This document shows, piece by piece, positions 16,220-24,558 of a stretch of 29,767 nucleotides of DNA. Under the pieces are notes generated by a model. It was not told the origin of the DNA and searched no databases. It was given only the letters and a program-made list of their open reading frames with translations. Numbering within the stretch: the stretch's first letter is position 1; each line of letters opens with the position of its first letter. Origin of the DNA: Rickettsiales bacterium (lineage in GTDB: Bacteria > Pseudomonadota > Alphaproteobacteria > Rickettsiales > UBA1997); assembly GCA_028040005.1 (NCBI GenBank), contig JAOFKK010000002.1, positions 1 through 29,767 of the forward strand. The letters are read 5' to 3'. Both the position numbers and the translations under genes were made by a program.

Positions 16220-17112
16220 GATATAATTTCTTTTTTTATTTTTGGGATTTGATTGTCTTTTTTAAAGCAATCAATGCCAATTAAATTGGCAATTGAACCA
16301 TTAAAAATAGCAAAGCGATTAATGGCATTAGTCAAATCAAATTTTAATAAATAAAATATTGATAATAATAATCTATGAAATATTTTTACCCAAATTTTTA
16401 GGATATTCTTTTTTCTTTTTTTAAGATAGGTTTTGCCCCAGCCCTGATGCCAAGATCTAAAATAAATTAACCTATATTTTTGCCATTTATTTTCAGTTTT
16501 TACAGATGCTTGATTAATATGGGAACAAATGGCGTTTTTTACCAAAATATTTTTATAATTATTATCTATTACTCGGTGAGAAATTTCATCATCTTCAGCA
16601 TATAAAAATATATTCTCATCTAAAAAACCAATTTTATTAAAAATACTCATTTTCATTAGGGACGCACCACAACAAATAAATTTAATATATTCTATATCAT
16701 TTTTAACATCTTTAATTCTTGCTACTATTTGATCTTTATTTGGCTCTTCTTCGCTAAAAAATATAGGATTAACCATCGCAACATCCTTATATTTGTCAGC
16801 CTCAATTACCATATTATCAATTGAATCTTCTGTAATTATGGCATCGGGGTTAAGTAATAAGGAATATTTGGTTTTTACCATTTTTAAGGCAACATTATTG
16901 CCCTTGCTAAAGCCAACATTTTTTTCAAGCAAAATTAATTCAATTTTAGAATTTGGATAATTTTGTTGTAAAATTGTTGCAATATCATCATTACTACCAT
17001 TATCAACAATAATTATCCTATAACCCTTTTCTATTATTTTATCAATTGCATTACAAACAATGTGAGAACTTTTATAGGTAAGAATAATAATTGTTACTTC
17101 TTTATTTAGCAT
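16216..17112 (-). CDS. GT2 glycosyltransferase, paralogue of the fused GT2 domain
   Basis: This 298-residue GT2 enzyme is probably a rhamnosyltransferase. It shows VTIIILTYKSSHIV, IIIVDNGSNDD, EKNVGFSKGNNVALK, LLLNPDAIITEDSIDNM and AEDDEISHRV. It aligns along its whole length with residues 284-585 of the next gene, including IFLYxEDxEIS and YFRxWHxGWGK(S/T)YL, so the two arose by duplication. The ATG at 17112 lies 10 bases inside the 3' end of rfbB, directly after a GAGGAGG sequence that is too close to serve as a normal ribosome site; a TTG at 17121 is the alternative start. A basic, aromatic C-terminal region (KKRKKNILKIWVKIFHR) may bind the membrane. Confidence 0.88.
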   Translation of the reverse strand: MLNKEVTIIILTYKSSHIVCNAIDKIIEKGYRIIIVDNGSNDDIATILQQNYPNSKIELILLEKNVGFSKGNNVALKMVKTKYSLLLNPDAIITEDSIDNMVIEADKYKDVAMVNPIFFSEEEPNKDQIVARIKDVKNDIEYIKFICCGASLMKMSIFNKIGFLDENIFLYAEDDEISHRVIDNNYKNILVKNAICSHINQASVKTENKWQKYRLIYFRSWHQGWGKTYLKKRKKNILKIWVKIFHRLLLSIFYLLKFDLTNAINRFAIFNGSIANLIGIDCFKKDNQIPKIKKEIIS

Positions 17113-18079
17113 CCTCCTCAATTAATTTTTGCAATCCTTCTTCAAAGGTAACTTGATTTTTAAAATCTAATTCATTTTCAATTTTTGTGCCATCAATAGC
17201 ATATCTTTGATCATGACCAGCACGATCTTTAATATAAGCAATTTGCTCCTTATAAGATTTTTTATCAGATTTGGGTTTAATTTGATCTAAAATTTCACAA
17301 ATTTTATTGACAACTTGGTTATTATTAAGCTCATTATTACCGCCAATACAGTAAGTTTGACCAATTTTACCCTTTTCTAAAATCAAATCTACCGCCCTAT
17401 TATGATCATCAACATGAATCCAATCACGAATATTTTTACCATCACCATAAATACCAATTTGCTCACCTGCAATTGCTTTTCTAATAATGGTTGGAATTAA
17501 TTTTTCACCATGTTGTCTTGGGCCATAATTATTACTACAATTACTGATGGTAATTGGCAAATTATAAGTTTTGTAATAAGCGCGCACTAAATGATCAGAT
17601 GCCGCCTTAGAGGCAGAATAGGGTGAAGAAGGATTATATGGGGTTTCCTCATTAAATCTATCATTACCTTCCAATGGCAAATCACCAAAAACTTCATCGG
17701 TTGAAATATGATGAAAATGAAAATTAGGATTCTTTTTATATTGATTCAAGGCCGCCTTGAGCAAAGAATGTGTGCCATTAATATTAGTTTGAATAAAAGC
17801 ATCTGGATTTTTAATAGAATTATCAACATGGCTTTCTGCTGCAAAATGAATTATTTTATCAATATTATATTTTGTAATAATATTGCCGACCAATTCTTCA
17901 TCATTTATATCCCCTATAATTAATTTATATTTATCTTCTCCTATCCAAGTTAAATTCTCTTTCTTTCCGGCGTAAGTTAATTTATCAAGCACTATCACCT
18001 TATTGCCTTTTTTTACTTGCTGTCCTACAAAGGAACTGCCAATAAAACCCGCACCTCCTGTTACTAATAAATTTGTCAT
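17102..18079 (-). CDS. rfbB: dTDP-glucose 4,6-dehydratase
   Basis: RfbB converts dTDP-glucose to dTDP-4-keto-6-deoxyglucose, the branch point for L-rhamnose and for 3-amino-3,6-dideoxyhexoses, both of which appear to be made here. The 325-residue SDR enzyme has the NAD-binding TGGAGFIGS (7-15), LDKLTYAG, the ESHVDNSI segment, the catalytic triad region STDEVFGD with Thr127-Asp128-Glu129, and YSASKAASD with Tyr154 and Lys158. NNYGPRQHGEKLIP and RDWIHVDDH confirm the family. Its ATG overlaps the mntA stop by one base and its 3' end overlaps the GT2 start. Confidence 0.96.
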   Translation of the reverse strand: MTNLLVTGGAGFIGSSFVGQQVKKGNKVIVLDKLTYAGKKENLTWIGEDKYKLIIGDINDEELVGNIITKYNIDKIIHFAAESHVDNSIKNPDAFIQTNINGTHSLLKAALNQYKKNPNFHFHHISTDEVFGDLPLEGNDRFNEETPYNPSSPYSASKAASDHLVRAYYKTYNLPITISNCSNNYGPRQHGEKLIPTIIRKAIAGEQIGIYGDGKNIRDWIHVDDHNRAVDLILEKGKIGQTYCIGGNNELNNNQVVNKICEILDQIKPKSDKKSYKEQIAYIKDRAGHDQRYAIDGTKIENELDFKNQVTFEEGLQKLIEEDAK

Positions 18080-18387
18080 TATTTTTTGTCTTTTTTATAA
18101 AAAATCATCCCCACTCTTTTGATGTGATCAATAAGATCATTATTATTAATGTTTTTAAATATAGAAATATCAAATTTATATGGCAAAAACAAATCATCCA
18201 ACTCATTGATAATTCTTTGCAAATCTTCAAATTCAATATTACCTTTAATTGTTAAGTCGATATCCGACCCCTCTCTATAATTACCAATAGCCCTAGAGCC
18301 ATATAATAGCACCTCCTCTATTTTATTACTTTTAACAAAAATTTGATTTATTTTTGCTATATCCGATTCTTTAAGGCCAAATTTCAT
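18079..18387 (-). CDS. mntA: MntA-like minimal nucleotidyltransferase antitoxin
   Basis: This 102-residue MNT-domain protein has an exact GSX10DXD catalytic motif: Gly30-Ser31, then Asp42 and Asp44 in GSRAIGNYREGSDIDL. In type VII toxin-antitoxin systems MntA neutralises HepT by adding AMP groups to a tyrosine of the toxin. It lies directly downstream of the hepT-like gene with a 4 nt overlap, the normal order. Its stop overlaps the rfbB start by one base. The pair thus sits inside the dTDP-sugar genes. Whether it still works as a toxin-antitoxin system is inference; the family was earlier called HI0073. Confidence 0.88.
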   Translation of the reverse strand: MKFGLKESDIAKINQIFVKSNKIEEVLLYGSRAIGNYREGSDIDLTIKGNIEFEDLQRIINELDDLFLPYKFDISIFKNINNNDLIDHIKRVGMIFYKKDKK

Positions 18388-18785
18388 AATAATTCTAGAA
18401 ATTTTTTTTCTAATTTTTGAAATTCTTGGTAATAATTATTTTTAATAGCTGATATAATTTTAATAGTCGTCTCTTCATTATAAGTATGGGAAGTCATATT
18501 CCTACTTACTATCATATCCATCCAAATTGCTCCATTAGATATCAAGCCCAAATTAAAAGCCTCTCTTGCGGCATCTTTTGAGCCATAAATTTTACTATTA
18601 CCACTATCCTTAATAAAATCCGCTAATGTTTTCCATGCTAATTCATGAGTATATTCAAAAGATTGGATTAAACCCTGCTCTTCTAATTCATTCAAATCTG
18701 TTTTTTGAATAAATTTAGATAGCATAGAAAGAGCTTTCTGATAATTATTAAATCTTTGTTGCCATCTAATGTCTTTTTGTAGCAT
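18384..18785 (-). CDS. hepT: HepT-like HEPN toxin (HI0074 family)
   Basis: This 133-residue all-alpha HEPN-domain protein has the exact RX4HXY motif: Arg95, His100 and Tyr102 in SRNMTSHTYNEE. HepT proteins with this motif act as RNases, and the tyrosine is the site modified by MntA. Other HI0074-family traits are the SFEYTHELAWKTLADF helix near residues 42-57 and the KDAAREAFNLGLI segment. It begins 3 bp after the rfbC stop and overlaps mntA by 4 nt, so both are expressed from the glycan operon. No promoter of its own is evident. Confidence 0.88.
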   Translation of the reverse strand: MLQKDIRWQQRFNNYQKALSMLSKFIQKTDLNELEEQGLIQSFEYTHELAWKTLADFIKDSGNSKIYGSKDAAREAFNLGLISNGAIWMDMIVSRNMTSHTYNEETTIKIISAIKNNYYQEFQKLEKKFLELL

Positions 18786-18788
18786 TGT

Positions 18789-19334
18789 TTAAAATTTTGG
18801 ATCTTTTAAATATTCTTCAAAACTAATTTGCCCCTTATCCCTATCGGAAATTATTGGATTTTTTATATTCCAATCAATATTAATATCAGGATCATTCCAC
18901 ATAATTCCACCTTCACCTTCCGGATTATATTCTCCACCTGTAATTTTATAATATAAATCAGCATTTTCATTACCAATAGCGCAAAAACCATGGGCAAAAC
19001 CAGGAGGAATCCACAATAATGTTGCCTGATCTAAAATAATACCAAAATATTTACCTAAGGTTGGGGAATCTTTTCTAATATCCACTGCCACATCAAATAT
19101 TTTGCCAGAAGTGCAGCCAACTAATTTACCCTGCTTTGGGTTAAATTGATAATGCAAGCCACGAATAACATTTGGGCTAGATTTTGAGTGATTTTCTTGC
19201 ACAAAATCGCTTGGTAAACCAAATTCTTGGAATTTTGATAATTTGAATTTTTCAACAAAAAAACCCCTATCATCACCAAATAAATTAAGCTTTATTATTT
19301 TTAAACCAGCAATTGGTGTATTTTCAATTTGCAT
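18789..19334 (-). CDS. rfbC: dTDP-4-dehydrorhamnose 3,5-epimerase
   Basis: RfbC inverts C3 and C5 of dTDP-4-keto-6-deoxyglucose on the route to dTDP-L-rhamnose. The 181-residue cupin is full length and shows DDRGFFVEKF, SPNVIRGLHYQ with catalytic His61, KQGKLVGCTSGKIFDVAVD with Lys70, the WIPPGFAHGFCA block, and the Tyr-rich ADLYYKITGGEYNPEGE containing the likely catalytic Tyr. The presence of a real RfbC together with an RfbD domain makes a rhamnose pathway firm. It is separated from rfbA by 2 bp and from hepT by 3 bp. Confidence 0.96.
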   Translation of the reverse strand: MQIENTPIAGLKIIKLNLFGDDRGFFVEKFKLSKFQEFGLPSDFVQENHSKSSPNVIRGLHYQFNPKQGKLVGCTSGKIFDVAVDIRKDSPTLGKYFGIILDQATLLWIPPGFAHGFCAIGNENADLYYKITGGEYNPEGEGGIMWNDPDINIDWNIKNPIISDRDKGQISFEEYLKDPKF

Positions 19335-19336
19335 AT

Positions 19337-20227
19337 TTAATGTGAGAATTTGATAATTTTTCTTAAATAATCGCCATAGCTATTACCAATCTTAAATTTA
19401 TCTGCTAATTTTTGTAAATCATCTTTAGAAATATACCCCCTATTAAAAGCAGTTTCTTCAATACAGCCAATTTTAATTGCTTGTCTATTTTCAACCACTT
19501 CAATAAATTGCGCTGATTTATGTAAAGAATCATGAGTGCCCGCATCAAGCCAAGCAAAGCCACGATTCATTCTTAAAACTGATAATTTTTTCTCTTTTAA
19601 ATACACATTATTAACATCGGTAATTTCTAACTCTCCACGAGCTGATGGTTTAATATTTTTAGCAATATCTACCACCTTATTATCATAAAAATACCAACCA
19701 GTAACGGCAAAATCTGATTTAGGATTTTTTGGCTTTTCTTCAATAGAAATTGCCTTTTTATTTTCATCTAATTCTACCACACCATATCTTTCAGGGTCAC
19801 TAACGCGATAAGCAATAACATAAGCACCATCAGTTAAATTTTGAGCATTTTTAAAATTATTATCTACTTCAATACCACTAATTTCACTGCCATAAAAAAT
19901 ATTATCACCCAAAATTAAACTTACAGAATCATTGCCAATAAAATCCTCTGCCAAAATAAAGGCTTGAGCAATGCCGTCTGGTGATGGTTGAATTTTGTAA
20001 GATAAATTAATTCCTAAATCTTTACCATCTCCTAACAAATTTTCAATTCTTGGCAAATCCTCTGACGTACTAATAATCATAATATCCTTAATGCCAATAT
20101 TCATAAGGTTTGACAAGGGATAATAAATCATCGGCTTATCATAAACAGGCAATAATTGCTTACTAATAGCATTGGTAATTGGCGATAATCTGGTACCACT
20201 ACCACCAGCTAAAATAATTCCTTTCAT
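19337..20227 (-). CDS. rfbA: Glucose-1-phosphate thymidylyltransferase
   Basis: RfbA joins glucose-1-phosphate and dTTP to give dTDP-glucose, the entry to both sugar branches. The 296-residue protein has the nucleotidyltransferase signature MKGIILAGGSGTRLSPITNA with the lysine in SKQLLPVYDKPM, QPSPDGIAQAF, SLILGDNIFYG with the metal-binding Asp, IEEKPKNPKSDFAVTGWYFY and ELEITDVNN. The C-terminal dimerisation/regulatory region (IGCIEETAFNRGYI) is intact. It lies 2 bp downstream of pgi. Confidence 0.97.
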   Translation of the reverse strand: MKGIILAGGSGTRLSPITNAISKQLLPVYDKPMIYYPLSNLMNIGIKDIMIISTSEDLPRIENLLGDGKDLGINLSYKIQPSPDGIAQAFILAEDFIGNDSVSLILGDNIFYGSEISGIEVDNNFKNAQNLTDGAYVIAYRVSDPERYGVVELDENKKAISIEEKPKNPKSDFAVTGWYFYDNKVVDIAKNIKPSARGELEITDVNNVYLKEKKLSVLRMNRGFAWLDAGTHDSLHKSAQFIEVVENRQAIKIGCIEETAFNRGYISKDDLQKLADKFKIGNSYGDYLRKIIKFSH

Positions 20228-20229
20228 TT

Positions 20230-21495
20230 TTAATTAATTAACATTTCTTTGGCAAAAACCTTGCCCTCCTCAACAGCAGGTTGATCAAAGGGATTAATAT
20301 CCAAAATTTTAGCATAAAATATTGTTTCCAACATAAAATACATCATAATTTCACCAAATCCAGATTCATCTAAATTATCAAAATTAAATTTTCGAATTGG
20401 ATGTTGTTTATTTTTAATAGTTCTAATCGTTGCCTCTTGATTGGCATATATTACATCACCCAATCTATTATTATCAAGATATTTTAAATCATCTTGCAAA
20501 TAATTTGGTACATTAATTTTATTACCTTTATTTTGATGATTGCTAGTTAAAAAAGTAAAAAATTTATCATTAGGACCATCAAGAAATAATTGTAAAATAC
20601 TATGTTGATCAACACTTCCAACAGCCTTAAGAGGTGTAATACCAAGGCCATTTTTACCAATTGATTCTGCCAAAAGCTGATTATACCAATAATTAAAATG
20701 ATATAATCTGCTTAAATATGGCATAGAAACTTGAATATTTAAGCCATTTTTTTGACAATTTTGTAAAAAATATACACCTTTTGCTATAATATCGGTTCTT
20801 TTTTGCAAAAAAGACTCAATCAAATTAACCGCCCCTAATAAATATTTTTTAATATCAATATCATAAAAAGCAGCAGGAATAAGAGCAACAGGTGTAAAGC
20901 AAGAATATCGACCACCAATATCCCCGTCATGCTCAATGATTGATCGATTATGTTTTTTGGCAATTTTAAATAGAGGGTTATTTTCTTCCCGATTTTCAGT
21001 TAAAAAATAAAGATTCTCTGATTCATTATATTTTAATTTATTTTGATAATAATCAGTAATAAATAATGTTTGGCAAATAGTTTCAATAGTTCTGCCAGAT
21101 TTGGAAATAAATAAAAAGGCCGTTTTGTCAAAATCTAATATTTTTAAGAATTCACAAAGATTATGATAATGAATATTATCAATAAAATAAATTTTATTTT
21201 GCGATTTATGATGATGAGCATCATAAAAATTATTACCACAAAGAGCTTTGGCACCAAGTGAAGAACCTCCCATGCCGCAAATTACCAGATTTTTATATTT
21301 ACTTTTAATTTCATCAGAAATTTCCAGGGATTTTTTTAAATATGATTGATAACGATTTGGTAAATCAAAAATTCCTCTATCTTGATTTTCGACAATAATT
21401 TTTTGCTGTAAATTATTAAAATAATCTTCCTTAAAATCAGAAAAATCTATATTATAAAATATCTGGTCAAAGGTAAAATTAGGTATTTTGCTCAT
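20230..21495 (-). CDS. pgi: Glucose-6-phosphate isomerase (short bacterial type)
   Basis: Pgi interconverts fructose-6-phosphate and glucose-6-phosphate. In this operon it probably feeds glucose-1-phosphate into dTDP-sugar synthesis from gluconeogenic F6P. The 421-residue protein belongs to the shorter bacterial form (E. coli Pgi is about 549). It has the SIS-domain CGMGGSSLGAKAL, FLFISKSGRTIETI, DGDIGGRYSCFTPV, the SVDQHSILQLFLDGP segment with the likely ring-opening His, and the family signature NPFDQPAVEEGKVFAKEM with catalytic Lys. The ATG at 21495 is preferred over the GTG at 21498. Its 5' end overlaps msbA by 17 bp. No phosphoglucomutase is present in the window. Confidence 0.94.
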   Translation of the reverse strand: MSKIPNFTFDQIFYNIDFSDFKEDYFNNLQQKIIVENQDRGIFDLPNRYQSYLKKSLEISDEIKSKYKNLVICGMGGSSLGAKALCGNNFYDAHHHKSQNKIYFIDNIHYHNLCEFLKILDFDKTAFLFISKSGRTIETICQTLFITDYYQNKLKYNESENLYFLTENREENNPLFKIAKKHNRSIIEHDGDIGGRYSCFTPVALIPAAFYDIDIKKYLLGAVNLIESFLQKRTDIIAKGVYFLQNCQKNGLNIQVSMPYLSRLYHFNYWYNQLLAESIGKNGLGITPLKAVGSVDQHSILQLFLDGPNDKFFTFLTSNHQNKGNKINVPNYLQDDLKYLDNNRLGDVIYANQEATIRTIKNKQHPIRKFNFDNLDESGFGEIMMYFMLETIFYAKILDINPFDQPAVEEGKVFAKEMLIN

Positions 21496-23284
21496 CACTC
21501 ATTATTTCAAATTGCTTATTATATAAATTAGCATATTCACCCTCTAATTTTAATAATTCCTTATGTGAACCTTCTTCAACTATTTTACCATTCATCACTA
21601 CGCAAATTTTATCCGCATGCATAATGGTTGAAAGCCTATGGGCAATAACAACACTTGTACGACCCTTCATTAATTTATTAAGAGCATTCTTAATTAAATT
21701 TTCAGAAATTGGGTCAAGAGCCGAAGTGGCTTCATCAAGCAATAAAATTGGTGCATTATATAAAATTGCCCTGGCAATGGCAATTCTTTGTCTTTGACCA
21801 CCTGATAAAACCACGCCATTTTGACCAATTTCGGCATCATATTTATTTGGCAATTCCTTAATAAATTCATCAGCTTCTGCCATTTTGGCAGCTGCGATAA
21901 TTTCTTCCTTTGTGGCATCTTCCTTACCATAGCGGATATTTTCAATTATAGTATCGTCAAAAAGCATAACTTCCTGATTAACAACCGACATAGAAGATCT
22001 AAGAGAATTTAAAGTCATATCTTTAATATCATGGCCATCAAGGGTAATTTTACCTTTCTTTGGATCATAAAATCTTAAAATCATACTCATAATGGTTGAT
22101 TTACCACCACCTGAAGGGCCAACAAGAGCTGTTACTTTACCTTTTTCAATATTTAAATTTAAACCATTTAAAGCAATTTTATCTTCAATATAATTAAAAT
22201 GGACATTATTAAATTGGATTTGACCTTGAATTAAGCCAATTTGTTTAGCATTTTTTTTATCTTTAATTTTTGGTTTTTGATCAATTGTTTCAAAATATCT
22301 TTCTGTTGCTCCAAGACCCATTTGGATACTAGAATTCATACCAGAAACTGATTTTAAAGGCTTATAAGCCATCATCATAGCAGCGAAAAATGACATGAAG
22401 GCTCCGGCTGTTGTTTCTCCCGCAATTACTTGATAGCCACCATACCAGATAACACAGCCAATACCAACTGAAGATAGCATTTCAACCATTGGTGAGGAAA
22501 TTGATGATAATCGGGCAATTTTTTTACCTAATTTCGTCATAAAATCAATTATTACTCCCATTCTATTTACTTCAAATTTTTCACAATTATAGGATTTAAC
22601 TAATTTACCATATTGTAAAGAATCATCCATTTGAGAAAGGAATTTTTGGGCAGCAGCTTGATCACCAAAAGATAAATGTCGTAATTTTTTGCCAATTTTA
22701 TAAAGTGGGTAAGCAGCTAATGGAAAGCCAATAAATCCAATTATTGCCAACGTAAAATTTTGATAAAACATGACTCCAATTAAAACAAATAATGTCACTA
22801 ATTGTTTAAAAAAGCCATTTACAGCCGTTGAAATACCACCAACAATTCTACCAATATCCATCATAATTCTAGCAATCATATCGCCAGAGGAGGTGCTATT
22901 AAGGGCAGAAATATCAGAATAAATATAATGTTTATAAAGTTCTTTTCGAAGGTCGGCAGTAATGTAAGTACTGATATAATTCATCAATAAAACTTGGAAA
23001 TAAGTGGACAAACCTTTAACAATTGAAACTGCAATAATTGCAATTGGTATTAAAGCTAACATTTGTTTATTGCCCTGTACCAATACTTGATCTAAGGCTG
23101 GCTGAATTAAATAGGCAATGGCGCCTGTTGTGCCAGCAATAATGAACATAAAAAAGATCGACAAAAAAAACATGCCCTTATAAGGAAAAACATAATCCTG
23201 AAATAACCTTTTGGTCAAATAAAAATTATCTTTATAATTTGGAATAGATTGATTTTCTTTAGAATTTTCCCTTTTTTGTGTCAT
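21479..23284 (-). CDS. msbA: MsbA-type ABC exporter (permease-ATPase fusion)
   Basis: This 601-residue half-transporter has about six transmembrane segments in residues 35-310 and a C-terminal ATPase. Walker A is GPSGGGKST (389-397), the Q-loop is in SVVNQEVMLFDDT, the ABC signature is LSGGQRQR (493-500), Walker B is ILLLDE (513-518), followed by ATSALD and an H-loop VIAHRLST. This matches MsbA, the inner-membrane flippase of lipid A-core; a role in exporting the glycan made by the downstream genes is equally plausible, since it heads the train. The ATG at 23284 is preceded closely by an extended -10 element. Its 3' end overlaps pgi by 17 bp. Confidence 0.85.
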   Translation of the reverse strand: MTQKRENSKENQSIPNYKDNFYLTKRLFQDYVFPYKGMFFLSIFFMFIIAGTTGAIAYLIQPALDQVLVQGNKQMLALIPIAIIAVSIVKGLSTYFQVLLMNYISTYITADLRKELYKHYIYSDISALNSTSSGDMIARIMMDIGRIVGGISTAVNGFFKQLVTLFVLIGVMFYQNFTLAIIGFIGFPLAAYPLYKIGKKLRHLSFGDQAAAQKFLSQMDDSLQYGKLVKSYNCEKFEVNRMGVIIDFMTKLGKKIARLSSISSPMVEMLSSVGIGCVIWYGGYQVIAGETTAGAFMSFFAAMMMAYKPLKSVSGMNSSIQMGLGATERYFETIDQKPKIKDKKNAKQIGLIQGQIQFNNVHFNYIEDKIALNGLNLNIEKGKVTALVGPSGGGKSTIMSMILRFYDPKKGKITLDGHDIKDMTLNSLRSSMSVVNQEVMLFDDTIIENIRYGKEDATKEEIIAAAKMAEADEFIKELPNKYDAEIGQNGVVLSGGQRQRIAIARAILYNAPILLLDEATSALDPISENLIKNALNKLMKGRTSVVIAHRLSTIMHADKICVVMNGKIVEEGSHKELLKLEGEYANLYNKQFEIMSDEQNT

Positions 23285-23293
23285 ATTATTTAT

Positions 23294-23302
23294 ATTATAC
23301 CA
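23294..23302 (-). promoter_or_regulatory. Extended -10 promoter element of msbA
   Basis: On the minus strand TGGTATAAT is a perfect extended -10 (TGnTATAAT) ending 10 bp from the msbA ATG; no -35 box stands out. Transcription would start within a few bases of the ATG, giving an almost leaderless mRNA. The element overlaps the arm of the inverted repeat at 23297-23371. Confidence 0.45.
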
Positions 23303-23371
23303 AAATTCACCTTAAAAACTATATATAAAATTAAACAATCTAGCTTTATATTTTAATATGAATTTTGGTAT
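23297..23371. repeat. Inverted repeat with perfect 13 bp arms
   Basis: Arms at 23297-23309 (ataccaaaattca) and 23359-23371 (tgaattttggtat) are perfectly complementary and enclose 49 bp of AT-rich sequence. The right arm with its inner flank (23349-23371) matches 6246-6268 in the ald leader at 22 of 23 bases. It may be a regulator site pair, an RNA hairpin or a tiny element. Confidence 0.7.
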
Positions 23372-23414
23372 TAAATCAAAGGGATATTTTAAAGTTTATT
23401 TTAAATTTTTCAAT

Positions 23415-24350
23415 TTATTTAATAATCTCAATATTATATAGGCTAGTAGGTTCTAAAAATAATTGCGAAAACATTTTAAAACAAACAAGTAAAATCATAA
23501 TAGCAAGCAATAATTTTAAACTATCACTATCCATATTTTTAGCCTTTTTAATACCAAATTGCACCCCAATAACTGAGCCAATAATCATTATTGCAGCCAA
23601 TACAATATCAACAGTATTATTAACAACTGACTGCATCACAGTTACGCCAACAGCAATAAACACAATTTGAAATAATGAAGTACCAGTTATAACTCGATGT
23701 GGCATTTTAAGGATATAAATCATAGCGGGAACAACAACAAAACCACCACCAATTCCCATCATCGAAACTAATGATCCAGCAAAAACGCCAATAGAAATAG
23801 GTATAATAAGGCTAAGCTCGACATCGGATTTAGGAAAATAAACCTTAAATGGCAATTTATTTAATCTTTTGCTAAATTTGATAAATAATTTTCTTTGCTT
23901 TCTCTTGTTACGGGTTTCAATCTCGTATTTTTCTTTTAAAATAGTTCTAAGATTGTCAATGACCATGGTAATACCAATAAATCCCAAGAAAATAACATAA
24001 ATGATCGAGATAAAAACATCAGCCTGACCCATATCCTGCAACATTCTAAAGATAATAATGCCAATTATAGAGCCAAAAATACCACCAAATATCAGGGTAA
24101 AACCCATTTTAAAATCGACATTTTTTTGCTTAGTGTGAGATAAAAGACCAGAAATTGAAGAGGCGGTAATTTGATTAGCGGAAGTTGCGACGGCAACTAA
24201 AGGTGGTATTCCCATAAAAATTAACATTGGAGTGGCGATAAAACCACCGCCAATACCAAACATACCAGATAATATTCCCGTTATAAAGCCAAGGGATATA
24301 ATCCATAATATATTAATAGGAATTTCAGCTATTGGGAGATATATCTGCAT
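23415..24350 (-). CDS. TauE/SafE family sulfite/anion permease
   Basis: This 311-residue inner-membrane protein has two homologous halves, each starting with a glycine-rich TauE/SafE signature: GMFGIGGGFIATPMLIFMGIP near residue 30 and SMMGIGGGFVVVPAMIY near residue 200. About eight hydrophobic segments are seen. The halves are joined by a strongly basic cytoplasmic loop (about 135-165: EIETRNKRKQRKLFIKF). Family members export sulfite, sulfoacetate or related anions; the substrate here is unknown. It is followed by 130 bp before msbA and is probably transcribed separately from the glycan train. Confidence 0.88.
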   Translation of the reverse strand: MQIYLPIAEIPINILWIISLGFITGILSGMFGIGGGFIATPMLIFMGIPPLVAVATSANQITASSISGLLSHTKQKNVDFKMGFTLIFGGIFGSIIGIIIFRMLQDMGQADVFISIIYVIFLGFIGITMVIDNLRTILKEKYEIETRNKRKQRKLFIKFSKRLNKLPFKVYFPKSDVELSLIIPISIGVFAGSLVSMMGIGGGFVVVPAMIYILKMPHRVITGTSLFQIVFIAVGVTVMQSVVNNTVDIVLAAIMIIGSVIGVQFGIKKAKNMDSDSLKLLLAIMILLVCFKMFSQLFLEPTSLYNIEIIK

Positions 24351-24396
24351 TAATCGAGTAGCAAATTAATTATTGATTGATTAGCAGATATAGATT

Positions 24397-24558
24397 TTAT
24401 TTTTTGTCTAATCTGATTTTAAGAGAATTCTCAAAACTATATTTATGAGAAAATTCTTCATTAAAATTTGCTTTAATTTCTTCAGTTAAAGAAAGGATAT
24501 TATCCATTAAATCAACGAATTTATTATATGAATTAATATTTTTGATCTTATTTTCCAT
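24397..24558 (-). CDS. Small hypothetical protein (53 residues)
   Basis: An ATG-started frame of 53 codons fills half of the otherwise empty 24351-24704 gap. The product is acidic-to-neutral and apparently helical: MENKIKNINSYNKF, then VDLMDNILSLTEEIKANF and a C-terminus KIRLDKK. Heptad-like hydrophobic spacing and the EEIKANFNEEF segment vaguely recall the short UbiK/BMFP accessory proteins of alphaproteobacteria, but the match is too weak to name. No ribosome site is visible, as for most genes here. Its frame is free of stops while its surroundings are not, which is the main support. Confidence 0.45.
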   Translation of the reverse strand: MENKIKNINSYNKFVDLMDNILSLTEEIKANFNEEFSHKYSFENSLKIRLDKK

